Origin: Phycisphaerae bacterium
GTDB taxonomy: Bacteria; Planctomycetota; Phycisphaerae; Sedimentisphaerales; Anaerobacaceae
Assembly: GCA_028714855.1 (NCBI GenBank)
Contig: JAQTLP010000005.1
Coordinates: 1-64,000, forward strand
Length of the DNA: 64,000 nt
Reading direction: 5' to 3'
Shown here: piece after piece, positions 19,088-26,944 of the stretch
Numbering within the stretch: the first letter of the stretch is position 1
Layout: every line of letters starts with the position of its first letter
The notes under the pieces: model-generated
Told to the model about the DNA's origin: nothing
Databases searched by the model: none
What the model saw: the letters and a program-made list of their open reading frames with translations, nothing else
Position numbers and translations under genes: made by a program

Positions 19088-20457
19088 AAAACATTAAGAA
19101 AAAAATCTTAATTAAAAGTTTTGGGTGTCAGATGAACAAGCTGGATACGGCTTTGGTTACTTCTGCACTTAAAAAAGCAGGGTTTAGCTTAACTGACGAT
19201 GAAAAAGACGCTGATGCGGTTTTGATAAACACCTGCTCGGTGCGCCAGCATGCGGAGCAGCGGGTTATTTCACATCTTGGACATCTGAAACACATCAAAA
19301 AATCAAAGCCGGATTTAGTGGTCGGGGTAATCGGCTGTATGGCGCAGCGGATGGGAGCGGAACTGCTGGAAGATAAGACGGTTGATATAGTTTGCGGGCC
19401 GGCGCAAATACCGCAAATTACAGAACTTGTAACTAAGGCACTGCAGGAAAAGAAAAGGACTATTTCGATAACGGAAAAAATCCGCCAGACGTCAGCGGAA
19501 GACCAGGCGATGGAAAAATTCGAGATGGTTTCAGACGGCGATGATTCGCAACTTCCAGCACAGGCGTATGTTAGGGCGATGCGGGGCTGTAATAATTTCT
19601 GCACATACTGCATTGTGCCGTATGTCCGCGGACCTGAGGTATCGCGCCCACCTGAGGCGATAATCGAGCAGATAAAACAACTGGCAGGCAGCGGCGTGAA
19701 AATGGTTACGCTGCTTGGGCAGATGATAAATGCTTATAGATACGATAGTTATTGCCTGGCGGATTTGCTCAATATGGCCAGTGAAATCGATGGGATAGAA
19801 TGGATAAGATTTGTCACAAGTTACCCTGCAGAAGAGTTTTACGAGCAGATTCTAAAAGCGATGGCGGAACTGCCGAAGGTATGTCATTACCTGCATATGC
19901 CGGCACAAAGCGGCTCGGATAAAATCTTAAAAGCGATGAACCGTAACTATACGGCAGGCAAGTACTTAGAGCTGATAGAAAAGGCGAGAGAAATTGTGCC
20001 GGGGATTGCGATTTCGGGCGACTTTATGGTCGGCTTTCCGGGCGAAACGGAAGATGATTTTGAGCAAACCGTTAGTCTCGTTGAGAAAACAAGATATAAA
20101 AATTGCTTCATATTCAAGTATTCGCCGCGGCCGGGGACGGCGGCGGAGAAAAGATTGCAGGATACTGTGCCGGAAGAAGTTAAGAGGCAGCGCAACATTA
20201 AACTGCTGGCGGTGCAGGAAAAGATTAGCGATGAATTAGCGAAAGAATATTTGGGGACAGAAGTGAAAGTTTTGGTTGAAGGGCCAAGCAAGAAGGCAAA
20301 CGTAAATACTTGTGAAAAAAATGGTTTCGTTCAACTGGTCGGACGGACGGCGGATGATTGGATAGTCGTATTCGACGGGCCGGTGAGTTTGGCTGGGGAG
20401 TTCGCAAAAGTGAAAATAACAAAGACAAGTCCACTAACTCTTTTCGGGGAAATGTAG
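19084..20457 (+). CDS. miaB: tRNA-2-methylthio-N6-dimethylallyladenosine synthase
   Basis: The 457-residue methylthiotransferase modifies A37 of tRNAs. The auxiliary cluster uses C15 (KSFGCQMNKLD), C51 (INTCSVRQ) and C85 (VIGCMAQR). The radical SAM cluster uses C169, C173 and C176 (CNNFCTYC). A C-terminal TRAM-like domain follows (about 390-455). The usual GQNVNSY stretch reads GQMINAY here. The start is GTG inside the end of the hydrolase gene, an overlap of 4 bases. MiaB fits better than MtaB or RimO because of the order and spacing of the motifs, but no alignment was run. Confidence 0.93.
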   Translation: MKNIKKKILIKSFGCQMNKLDTALVTSALKKAGFSLTDDEKDADAVLINTCSVRQHAEQRVISHLGHLKHIKKSKPDLVVGVIGCMAQRMGAELLEDKTVDIVCGPAQIPQITELVTKALQEKKRTISITEKIRQTSAEDQAMEKFEMVSDGDDSQLPAQAYVRAMRGCNNFCTYCIVPYVRGPEVSRPPEAIIEQIKQLAGSGVKMVTLLGQMINAYRYDSYCLADLLNMASEIDGIEWIRFVTSYPAEEFYEQILKAMAELPKVCHYLHMPAQSGSDKILKAMNRNYTAGKYLELIEKAREIVPGIAISGDFMVGFPGETEDDFEQTVSLVEKTRYKNCFIFKYSPRPGTAAEKRLQDTVPEEVKRQRNIKLLAVQEKISDELAKEYLGTEVKVLVEGPSKKANVNTCEKNGFVQLVGRTADDWIVVFDGPVSLAGEFAKVKITKTSPLTLFGEM

Positions 20458-20515
20458 TAGAGGTGCAAACCGGCGTGTCCGCTTTAATTCGCTTCGTATT
20501 CAACCACAAAACCAA

Positions 20516-20674
20516 TTATTCACCATCCGGTCTTGGCCAAGGCTGCGGTGGAGGAATTTTAGGATAAGGTGGTGAAAAAGGTTCTCCAGGTGTTCTTCTT
20601 TCCGGGGGTTTTGGTGAAGGTACTTGTTTTGGTGGAGGTGTTGGCTTACTCGGTTTTGGATTTCGCTCATTCAT
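20516..20674 (-). CDS. Proline-rich 52-residue microprotein
   Basis: An open frame of 52 codons plus TAA encodes a peptide rich in proline (about 20 of 52 residues) and lysine/arginine, with PxxP-type spacing such as KPSKPTPPPK and PRPDGE at the end. It starts with MNERNPKP. GGGAAG lies about 9 bases before the ATG. The start is 44 bases after the stop of the SLATT-like gene on the same strand, with no terminator between, so the two are probably one unit. No transmembrane segment or fold is predicted by eye. The proline clustering runs the full length and is unlikely by chance. Function unknown. Confidence 0.6.
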   Translation of the reverse strand: MNERNPKPSKPTPPPKQVPSPKPPERRTPGEPFSPPYPKIPPPQPWPRPDGE

Positions 20675-20718
20675 CGTAATGCTTCCCATTAAGCAAATAA
20701 AAGTTTAGAAATACTCAG

Positions 20719-21252
20719 TTAAATAGAGGATTTTGTAGGAATATAAAAATTCTCTTCAGGTAACTCTCTATTTACTTGGTCAAAACATGCTTTTTGCAGT
20801 TTTGAATCAATGTCTTCGATAGGTTCAGATACTGAAACTTTTTCCTCCTGTCTTGCTATATTTTTAAAAGTGCTCACCATTGCAACGGAATAACATTCAT
20901 CTCTGCGTATATCGTTACTAAGCTGTTCCAACTGATGATCAAGCGACCGATATTGTGTAACTATCCCCTGTAAGTTAGCTACTCTATCTGATAACTTAAG
21001 GAGTGGCTTTGCTATACTTAATAAAGCAGTTATGGCAATTAATACCTTCCAAATAACTGCACCAGGCGAGGTTTGCCAGAAAAACAATCCAGCAACAGCC
21101 GAACCCGGAGCTGTAACCATAATAAGGTATTCGAATGCCAAATTAAAACGGTGAGATCGGATAAGCTTCTTAGACCAATATTTAGTATTTAGTCTACAGT
21201 CTCTATATAAGTCATAAACCTCCCATACTGGATAATCCTTCATTCCGCCCAT
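20719..21252 (-). CDS. Two-TM SLATT-like protein
   Basis: This 177-residue protein has an N-terminal helical region (YPVWEVYDLYRDCRLN), two adjacent membrane helices (about 43-60 and 66-83 of the chosen frame) and then a long amphipathic, coiled-coil-like helix (LLKLSDRVANLQG to LEQLSNDIRRDE). That layout matches the SLATT two-TM effector families found beside nucleotide-sensing proteins in prokaryotic conflict systems. No nucleotidyltransferase or SLOG protein is next to it here. The ATG at 21252 is chosen for its upstream GGGGA; a GTG at 21267 is possible. A promoter-like pair lies at 21290-21319. Family membership is a visual judgement. Confidence 0.65.
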   Translation of the reverse strand: MGGMKDYPVWEVYDLYRDCRLNTKYWSKKLIRSHRFNLAFEYLIMVTAPGSAVAGLFFWQTSPGAVIWKVLIAITALLSIAKPLLKLSDRVANLQGIVTQYRSLDHQLEQLSNDIRRDECYSVAMVSTFKNIARQEEKVSVSEPIEDIDSKLQKACFDQVNRELPEENFYIPTKSSI

Positions 21253-21289
21253 ATATCGTTTCCCCACTTATAAATTACATAATAGTTTT

Positions 21290-21319
21290 AATATAAACGA
21301 TTATTCTTCTATTTTTCAA
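21290..21319 (-). promoter_or_regulatory. Promoter-like pair upstream of the SLATT-like gene
   Basis: On the minus strand TTGAAA (21319-21314) and TATATT (21295-21290) are separated by 18 bases. The expected transcript start lies about 30 bases before the ATG at 21252, which fits a leader containing the GGGGA site. Confidence 0.5.
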
Positions 21320-21379
21320 GACAAAAAAACAGATTTTTGCTGTTGCGTCCTCCAGTTCGGCCATCTTTTTTGTTTAAAG

Positions 21380-21407
21380 GGGGTATCCCTGTTTTCAGGG
21401 ATACCCC
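21380..21407. repeat. Hairpin repeat, copy 1
   Basis: A perfect 11-bp stem, GGGGTATCCCT with AGGGATACCCC, closes a 6-base loop GTTTTC. Flanks resemble those of the second copy at 21514-21537 (GGGGG before, CGAA and a CCAC-type tail after). It lies in the gene-free stretch upstream of the SLATT-like gene. Confidence 0.85.
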
Positions 21408-21513
21408 GAAATGCGCCACAAGAGAGGATTGTCAACACCATGACCCCATGCGTGTAAAGCATGAAGTCGTCTTGAAGCACACCACAAAAGAAAGTTGTTA
21501 ACCCTAGCAAGGG

Positions 21514-21537
21514 GGTATCCCCGTTTTCGGGGATACC
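21514..21537. repeat. Hairpin repeat, copy 2
   Basis: A perfect 10-bp stem, GGTATCCCCG with CGGGGATACC, closes a TTTT loop. Compared with copy 1, a T-A stem pair has become C-G, so the pairing is kept while the bases change. Confidence 0.85.
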
Positions 21538-22091
21538 TCGAAGCGTACCACGCCCCGAATCATTTTTGTCAAACTCAGTCCCGGACATATTTACAGATTT
21601 GGTGATTTGAAATGTCGCAGCCTTCTACTTGAATTCTGTTTTACGTGTATGCCTACAGCATAATTATTGTATTTCCTCATTACCTGCCCCATTGTTCAGA
21701 GTGTCGTTTACTCTAATGGGGCGGCCTCCGGCAACACTTCGCAATACATATTTTTCTTTGTGCCTGTGTGCCTTTGCCCCTTTGCGCCTCATGTTTGACT
21801 TCAATCAAATGCGCATATACCTGCCCTCCAAAACCCCTTTTCTTTAAATATTTTTTACTCCTTTTCTCACCTCGAGTTACGAGGGCCGAGCGACAAGCGA
21901 CTAGCTCATTTTTCGCATCATTCGCGCAAGTCCCTCCAACAGTAGAGAGACAGTCTCTCTTGAAAGGAATTACTAATGAGCGGCTTCCAATAACCAATTA
22001 ATACTTAATTTATAATTTACTTTTCTTTTTTTCTCTGTGGCCGAGTTTCGGCAGCGGAGATTTTCTGTTTATAGCGGAAAAATCAATCAAA
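21538..22091. other. Gene-free stretch
   Basis: About 550 bases without a convincing gene. Short open frames on both strands lack ribosome binding sites and coding character. There are pyrimidine-rich runs around 21740-21860. No tRNA, clear terminator or promoter was seen. Confidence 0.6.
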
Positions 22092-22247
22092 ATGAACAAA
22101 TTATGCAAAACAAACCCAATTTCCAAAACGCCTGAAATGCTCGTAACTTCAGTATTTAGCGTGACTAACAACCAAAAACTGCAAACTGCCGACTCGAAAA
22201 AACAAACCCAAACAAAGCCAATTTTAAGGGACAGGCGGCGCGGGTAG
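22092..22247 (+). repeat. Probable dispersed repeat with a short open frame
   Basis: A 51-codon frame beginning MNKLCKTNPISK and containing a later TQTKPI segment. From memory, strings such as CKTNPIS and KPKQTQ recur in many hypothetical fragments from Phycisphaerae genomes, so I read this as a copy of a dispersed intergenic repeat rather than a gene. No ribosome binding site precedes the ATG. This link was not verified by any search. Confidence 0.4.
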
Positions 22248-22341
22248 AACGGGGTTGCGTAGGTGAGCCGGAGAGGGTATTATACAATCGCCAAGAACGG
22301 AAAAACATCGGGTCAAATTCAGAGTTGAGAAAAGAGCAAAT

Positions 22342-23088
22342 ATGGAAAAAAAGTCATTCCATCCACAGATTCTTTTAGGTGCGCTGCTGGTTTTTCTGTC
22401 GGTGGTTTTCTATGTTCTGCATTATATAATCTTTCGCGACGCACATCATATATTCATTTATTTAGTGGGCGATATCGCGTTTGTTTTTATCGAGGTGCTG
22501 CTTGTTACGCTGATTATACATCAGGCGCTGAGCATGCGGGAAAAGAAGGCGATGCTCAAGAAACTGAATATGGTCATCGGGGCGTTTTTCAGCGAGGTTG
22601 GCATGCCGCTGCTGAAATACTTCTGGGCGTTCGACGCCGAGGCCGAGAGCTTCGGCAAGCACCTGAATATCGATAACGGGTGGACAGAGGAGCATTTCGA
22701 CAAGATGGAAGAATTTCTCAAGGAAAGGGAATTCAAGATTGACGTTCATAAGGGCAATCTCGAAGAGATGCGAAGCTTCGTTATCGACAAGAGGGGTTTT
22801 TTACTCAGATTGCTGGAGAACCCGAACCTTCTGGAGCACGAGGAGTTCACGGAGCTGCTCTGGGGGGTGTTCCATCTGGCAGAAGAACTGTCGCACAGGG
22901 AGAGTGTCAAGGGCCTGCCTGATACCGACTATGAGCATCTGGCGGGTGACATAAAGAGGGCTTACGGCCTACTTGTACGTGAATGGCTAAGTTATATGGA
23001 GCACCTTAAGGGCAATTACCCATATCTATTTTCTCTGGCCATCAGGACCAATCCTTTCAATCCTCAGGTATCGGTGGAGGTTAAATAA
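22342..23088 (+). CDS. Conserved-looking two-TM protein, function unknown
   Basis: The 248-residue protein has two membrane helices at about 10-27 and 36-62, followed by a cytoplasmic, mostly helical domain of about 185 residues rich in charged residues. Segments such as LLKYFWAFDAEAESF, FVIDKRGFLLRLLENPNL and SHRESVKGLPD give it the look of a conserved family, but I do not recognise one. No catalytic motif is visible. It is a single gene on the plus strand; GAG-rich sequence precedes the ATG but no strong binding site. Downstream hairpins at 23141-23250 could end its transcript. Confidence 0.75.
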   Translation: MEKKSFHPQILLGALLVFLSVVFYVLHYIIFRDAHHIFIYLVGDIAFVFIEVLLVTLIIHQALSMREKKAMLKKLNMVIGAFFSEVGMPLLKYFWAFDAEAESFGKHLNIDNGWTEEHFDKMEEFLKEREFKIDVHKGNLEEMRSFVIDKRGFLLRLLENPNLLEHEEFTELLWGVFHLAEELSHRESVKGLPDTDYEHLAGDIKRAYGLLVREWLSYMEHLKGNYPYLFSLAIRTNPFNPQVSVEVK

Positions 23089-23140
23089 TCCGTTTATTTG
23101 GCGGGAAAAGCGGGTTTTCGGATTGATATTTTGGTTTTGG

Positions 23141-23250
23141 ATTCCGCATCCCCAGCAAGTACGGAATGACAAAAGCAACCCCCCAACATAAAGTTTGGGG
23201 CTAACCGAACCCCGTCATCATCCGCCAGAGGCGGATAAAAGATGACGGGG
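23141..23250. repeat. Cluster of three inverted repeats
   Basis: Three hairpins follow one another between convergent genes. ATTCCG (23141-23146) pairs with CGGAAT (23162-23167). CCCCAA pairs with TTGGGG around 23183-23200. CCCCGTCATC (23210-23219) pairs with GATGACGGGG (23241-23250), and inside that loop TCCGCC-AGA-GGCGGA forms a second stem. The nested shape and the recurring CCGCC/GGCGG core suggest REP-like or MITE-derived DNA that may also serve as a bidirectional terminator. Confidence 0.75.
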
Positions 23251-23271
23251 CTAAACTAATCAATAAAGAAG

Positions 23272-25455
23272 TTACTCTTCGCAGCCTGGGAAGGATATCT
23301 CGTCCAGCCAATTGGATACAAAGACGGCGAGGTCTTCAAAACCGACAGAGCCATTGCGGGTAATATCGGCATAGCCACACCAGTCGGGGCTGGTGCATGG
23401 GGTTTGCAGCCAGTGAGAAGCGAAATAGCTAAAGTCGTACATATCCACCGCACAATCGCTATCCAAGTCACCTTCAATCACATTGAGGTTGACGAAAACG
23501 GCATCCGGGTACGGGCTTTCATCAGGGTCATTGCTGTAAACCTGCAACTGCCCTCTTCCGGCACAATAACAGCAATCCAATTCCACGGTAACGGGCTGGT
23601 TGGCTTCCGGCGGGATACTATAAGGAAGGGCCGGTGATATTCCAACGACCCAGGCGGGTACGTCTTCGATATCGGTTACATTAAGAGTTGACGTTCCATC
23701 ATTGTAGATAGTGAAACTGCCGAAGGGGTCCTGCGGACAATTATCGTCAAACGACAACGGCTCAATGCGAATGTCGGGCACAACACCTGTCAGGCAGATA
23801 CTGAGGTCCATACCCATAGGCTCACCTATTTCGCCGTAGTCAGACCAGGAATTGCCGTCGCCGGTGTCTGAAGTTATCCACATAAACCAGCAATCTTCAG
23901 CACCCGCACCCGTAATTGAGACCCATCCATCGGTGAGCGAACAGCATGGTGAAAGGTCGTCGACGCTGCAGTAGTTCAACTGGTTTAGGCGGCCGCCAAA
24001 ATCGTAGTAAATACCGGTGGAGGTAACAGAAGCGACGACTTCGTAAGAGCAGACGTCTGTGCCGGGCCGGCCGTTATCATCCTCGTAGAAACCAATTACG
24101 AAGACGGGGGCAGGTTCGATACAGTCCTCGAACTCATAATCGACCTGGAAACCCCACCAGTGAATATCGCAGATTGGGCCTGCAAGACCAGCGAAGTTTT
24201 CGTAAACGTGTCCACCCAAAACGGCCTCGCTGATAGGTCCTGACCACGGGTCAGCCGGTCCGTGTGCAGGCTGGCCGAAGAGTGTATCGTTTGGACACTG
24301 AAGTGTCTGGCCGCTGCCGCAGGGCGGGTCGAGGTTGGCGCAGAGAGTATCGGCAGCGAAACGGCCCGTGCAGTTTTGCTGAGCAACGCCGTCCCGGCAA
24401 ATACCGGTAACATCATCACAGCAGGCACCGACGACCGCTGAACTGCCGGTAATATCAAGCTCATAAATACCGTTCTGGGTACCAAAGCCATCGACCACGA
24501 TATAATAGGTATTGCCGGCGATAAGAGTTAAACCTTCTATAAGTGATTTAAAATAGTCATCACCACACGCATCATCACTGCAGGCAATTTGCGTGCCCGA
24601 TTGATAAGCGCCGCAGGAGTTTTCGTATACGTAGACTTTGGTGTCATACTCTGAATCGCAAAGAGAAATGTCAATGACCTGGTTAGTGGCGGGAGTGTAT
24701 GAATAAACCACATCAGGGGCACCGGGGGCATCGAATGGACAAATTTCATCGTAGTCGTCATTGGCTCCGGTTGTAACCCCCGTAACGCTATAAGGCAGTG
24801 AAGGAATTACGGTAGCATTCGAGCAGTCGTCCCCGGCATATCCGCCGCAGGGAGGGATTAAATCAGCACAAAGCGTATCAGCGGAAAACCGGCCTGTACA
24901 GGCCGACTGTTCGACGCCGTCCTGACAAATGCCTGTGGTATCATCGCAGCAGGCACCGGTAGTCGTACTTACCTGAGTGACATTTATTTCGTATTCACCG
25001 GCATAGTCGCCATAACCATCAACGACGATATAGTATGTGTTGCCGGCTGTAAGACTGACGTAAGGCAATTCCGATTTATAACCATCATTGCCGCAATCGT
25101 CATCACTGCAGGCGATTTGTTCTCCTGAATCCGGCGCGCCACAGGTGCCTTCGTATACAAACAGTCTTGTGTCGTAGGATGAGTTGCAAAGGTCAATGCT
25201 GATAACCACGTTTGAAGCCGGGGTATATGAGTAAACGACATCCGGCGCACCACCATTGTCGCTATACGGACAGATTTCGTGGTAATCATCGGTCTGGCCG
25301 GTGGTATCACCCGTGTCGCTATACGGAAGCGAGGCAATTGCTACGGCAGTTGCACAGGTATCGCCACCCTGAGACCACCCGGTTTGCGGCCAAACCGACA
25401 TAAATAGACAGACCAGCCCCGCTACAACAATTTGACTTTTTGAGATTTTCCTCAT
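23272..25455 (-). CDS. Secreted repeat protein with dockerin-like C-terminus
   Basis: The 727-residue protein starts at the ATG at 25455, preceded by AGGAGGTG. A signal peptide runs to about residue 29 (ends GWSQ). Two beta-sandwich repeats of about 130 residues resemble bacterial pre-peptidase C-terminal domains, each containing VVYSYTPA and AGNTYYIVVDG. Each is followed by a cysteine-rich module, GACCDD(T/V)TGIC to LCA(D/N)L-PPCG. A middle region and an ASH/HYDIN-like segment (SFTIYNDGTSTLNVTDI) follow. The last 60 residues hold two calcium-loop repeats, DLDSDCAVDMYDF and DITRNGSVGFEDL, each followed by a W-L. Extracellular; role unknown, perhaps adhesion or assembly. Confidence 0.85.
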   Translation of the reverse strand: MRKISKSQIVVAGLVCLFMSVWPQTGWSQGGDTCATAVAIASLPYSDTGDTTGQTDDYHEICPYSDNGGAPDVVYSYTPASNVVISIDLCNSSYDTRLFVYEGTCGAPDSGEQIACSDDDCGNDGYKSELPYVSLTAGNTYYIVVDGYGDYAGEYEINVTQVSTTTGACCDDTTGICQDGVEQSACTGRFSADTLCADLIPPCGGYAGDDCSNATVIPSLPYSVTGVTTGANDDYDEICPFDAPGAPDVVYSYTPATNQVIDISLCDSEYDTKVYVYENSCGAYQSGTQIACSDDACGDDYFKSLIEGLTLIAGNTYYIVVDGFGTQNGIYELDITGSSAVVGACCDDVTGICRDGVAQQNCTGRFAADTLCANLDPPCGSGQTLQCPNDTLFGQPAHGPADPWSGPISEAVLGGHVYENFAGLAGPICDIHWWGFQVDYEFEDCIEPAPVFVIGFYEDDNGRPGTDVCSYEVVASVTSTGIYYDFGGRLNQLNYCSVDDLSPCCSLTDGWVSITGAGAEDCWFMWITSDTGDGNSWSDYGEIGEPMGMDLSICLTGVVPDIRIEPLSFDDNCPQDPFGSFTIYNDGTSTLNVTDIEDVPAWVVGISPALPYSIPPEANQPVTVELDCCYCAGRGQLQVYSNDPDESPYPDAVFVNLNVIEGDLDSDCAVDMYDFSYFASHWLQTPCTSPDWCGYADITRNGSVGFEDLAVFVSNWLDEISFPGCEE

Positions 25456-25668
25456 CGCACACCTCCTGGACAAATAAACCCTTGATTCGAAAGACCGTGA
25501 CAGAATACGCATGTTCGGGCATCCTAACGGACAGAACACCTGTTTGTCAAGTATTGTTTATAAAGTTTTCGGGCCAGCCAACCCCTTTTGTAGGGCCAAA
25601 GGTGTGGTTTTCGGCTCTTTGATTCGACTTGGGGACCTATATTTTTTTGGAAAAATGATATTTATTTG

Positions 25669-25697
25669 TTGCATATTGTAATTATTCTGCTTTAATA
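25669..25697 (+). promoter_or_regulatory. Promoter-like pair upstream of csp
   Basis: TTGCAT and TTAATA are separated by 17 bases. This would give a leader of about 125 bases before the csp start, consistent with the long structured leaders of cold-shock genes. The rest of 25456-25830 holds no gene. Confidence 0.4.
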
Positions 25698-25830
25698 GGA
25701 CGAAGTATATATTAAATAGTACGAGAAAAGGGGATATAAGCTTTCATCTCTCAAGAGTATGCCCCCTATTAAAAAAGTATGGAGAGATATTATTTTTTGA
25801 CGGCCTGTAACAAGGCCCAGGAGAGTACAA

Positions 25831-26034
25831 GTGAGCACAGGTACAGTAAAATGGTTTAACGCAAGCAAGGGTTACGGATTTATTTCTCCGGACGACGGAG
25901 GCGAAGATTTGTTCGTCCATCATTCGGAAATAAAGACCAACGGCTACGCATCATTAGATGAAGGCCAAAAGGTCCAGTTCGAGGTCGGCGAGGGCAAAAA
26001 AGGCCCATGTGCGACCAACGTGGTTCCGGCGTAA
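25831..26034 (+). CDS. Cold-shock domain protein
   Basis: The 67-residue protein is a single cold-shock domain that binds single-stranded RNA and DNA. The RNP1 motif KGYGFI and the RNP2 motif LFVHH are both visible, after the standard [11 protein letters not shown] start. The start is GTG with AGGAGAG about 7 bases upstream. Length is typical for the CspA family. A long AT-rich leader precedes it, and an intrinsic terminator at 26060-26091 makes it a single-gene unit. Confidence 0.97.
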   Translation: MSTGTVKWFNASKGYGFISPDDGGEDLFVHHSEIKTNGYASLDEGQKVQFEVGEGKKGPCATNVVPA

Positions 26035-26059
26035 GTTAGAGTAAAGCGTTGAAAAACCA

Positions 26060-26091
26060 AAAGCCCTGCTAAGCCGCGGGGCTTTCTTTTT
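26060..26091 (+). terminator. Terminator of csp
   Basis: AAGCCC-T-GC pairs with GC-G-GGGCTT around a 6-base loop and is followed by TCTTTTT-rich sequence 25 bases after the csp stop. Confidence 0.85.
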
Positions 26092-26190
26092 CCTCTAAAA
26101 GCAAAGTATCCTTTAACCTGCCTCGGTTTTTTCCTCAACAGGATTATGCAGAGTGCCAGCGAGGCCGCCGGGAGTTTTTTAAATTCGTAG

Positions 26191-26219
26191 TTGACAGAGG
26201 GCGATTTTGCCAATAAACT
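26191..26219 (+). promoter_or_regulatory. Promoter of the 49-residue protein gene
   Basis: A perfect -35 TTGACA (26191-26196), a 17-base spacer and TAAACT (26214-26219). The predicted transcript start near 26226 gives a 28-base leader to the ATG at 26254. Confidence 0.65.
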
Positions 26220-26253
26220 TTTCCTCTTTCGTTTTTCGACAGGAACTTTTTCG

Positions 26254-26403
26254 ATGAGTAAAAATAAAACAAACAATCAGAAACATTCAGCCAGCCGGCG
26301 GGCGGGTACGAAGTTCGTGCGCCTGATGATGAGGTTTGTCGAGGTACAGATGATGAACATCGACCTTAACGATACCCTGCAGATAAAGGAGAACAGCCCT
26401 TAG
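26254..26403 (+). CDS. Small basic protein, 49 residues
   Basis: The frame encodes MSKNKTNNQKHSASRRAGTK at its start, a basic head, followed by FVRLMMRFVEVQMM, which could form an amphipathic helix, and a polar tail. AGGAA lies 8 bases before the ATG. A consensus promoter (26191-26219) and a strong terminator (26434-26473) bound it, so it has its own complete transcription unit. This start is preferred over a TTG at 26191 because that TTG is part of the -35 box. I do not recognise the family. A nucleic-acid-binding or ribosome-associated role would fit the charge but is a guess. Confidence 0.6.
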   Translation: MSKNKTNNQKHSASRRAGTKFVRLMMRFVEVQMMNIDLNDTLQIKENSP

Positions 26404-26433
26404 AAGGAATTTGATATTTTTTGAGGTAAGAAT

Positions 26434-26473
26434 AAAAGCCTTCCAGGGCAAGAAGTCCTGGAAGGCTTTTTTA
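26434..26473 (+). terminator. Strong rho-independent terminator
   Basis: A perfect 10-bp stem, GCCTTCCAGG with CCTGGAAGGC, flanked by AAAA before and TTTTTT after, closes the transcript of the 49-residue protein. Confidence 0.93.
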
Positions 26474-26501
26474 TTTGGCAAAAAGAGAAGGAAGCACAAT
26501 T

Positions 26502-26924
26502 ATGGAAATTAGAGAACTGACAATTAAGAATTACGAAGAGGTCCTAACGCTATGGGAAAGCAGTAAGGGAGTCGGTCTGGACAGCGATACCGACACTAAA
26601 GAAAGAATCGAGATATACCTTCAGCGCAATCCCGGCCTGAGCTTTGCGGCATTCGAAAAAGGGAAAATTATCGGGGCAGTATTATGCGGGCACGACGGCA
26701 GACGCGGATACCTGCACCATTTGACTATCGCTGAGGCGCATCGCAACAAAGGAATCGGCGCCGCGCTGGCAGATAAAGTAATTTCGAAACTGCGGACAAT
26801 CGGTATTCGGAAATGCAACATATTCGTTTTCGCCGACAACGCGGGCGGTCAAGCGTTCTGGAAAAGAAACGGCTGGGTCGAACGGACGGACCTGAAAGTT
26901 ATGACCAAAGATATTCCGCCGTAA
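26502..26924 (+). CDS. GNAT family N-acetyltransferase
   Basis: The 140-residue protein shows the acetyl-CoA binding motif as AEAHRNKGIGAAL (Q/RxxGxG type), the preceding strand GYLHHLTI, and the final NGWVERTDLKVMTKDI segment. It resembles the YpeA/RimI-like single-domain GNATs. The substrate cannot be told. The ATG at 26502 is chosen, with GAAGGAAG about 8 bases upstream; a TTG at 26475 would start inside the terminator tail. The gene follows a strong terminator, so it must have its own promoter. It converges with hisF. Confidence 0.9.
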   Translation: MEIRELTIKNYEEVLTLWESSKGVGLDSDTDTKERIEIYLQRNPGLSFAAFEKGKIIGAVLCGHDGRRGYLHHLTIAEAHRNKGIGAALADKVISKLRTIGIRKCNIFVFADNAGGQAFWKRNGWVERTDLKVMTKDIPP

Positions 26925-26944
26925 AGCTGACAGAGGCTTTCAAA

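Noticed and set aside
21316-21588. 90-residue minus-strand protein gene with a repeated RGIPEN segment
   Set aside because: The repeated residues are just the translation of the two hairpin repeats; there is no binding site and no other coding character.
26191-26253. Longer N-terminus for the 49-residue protein, starting at TTG 26191
   Set aside because: That TTG is part of a consensus -35 box and the internal ATG at 26254 has its own ribosome binding site.
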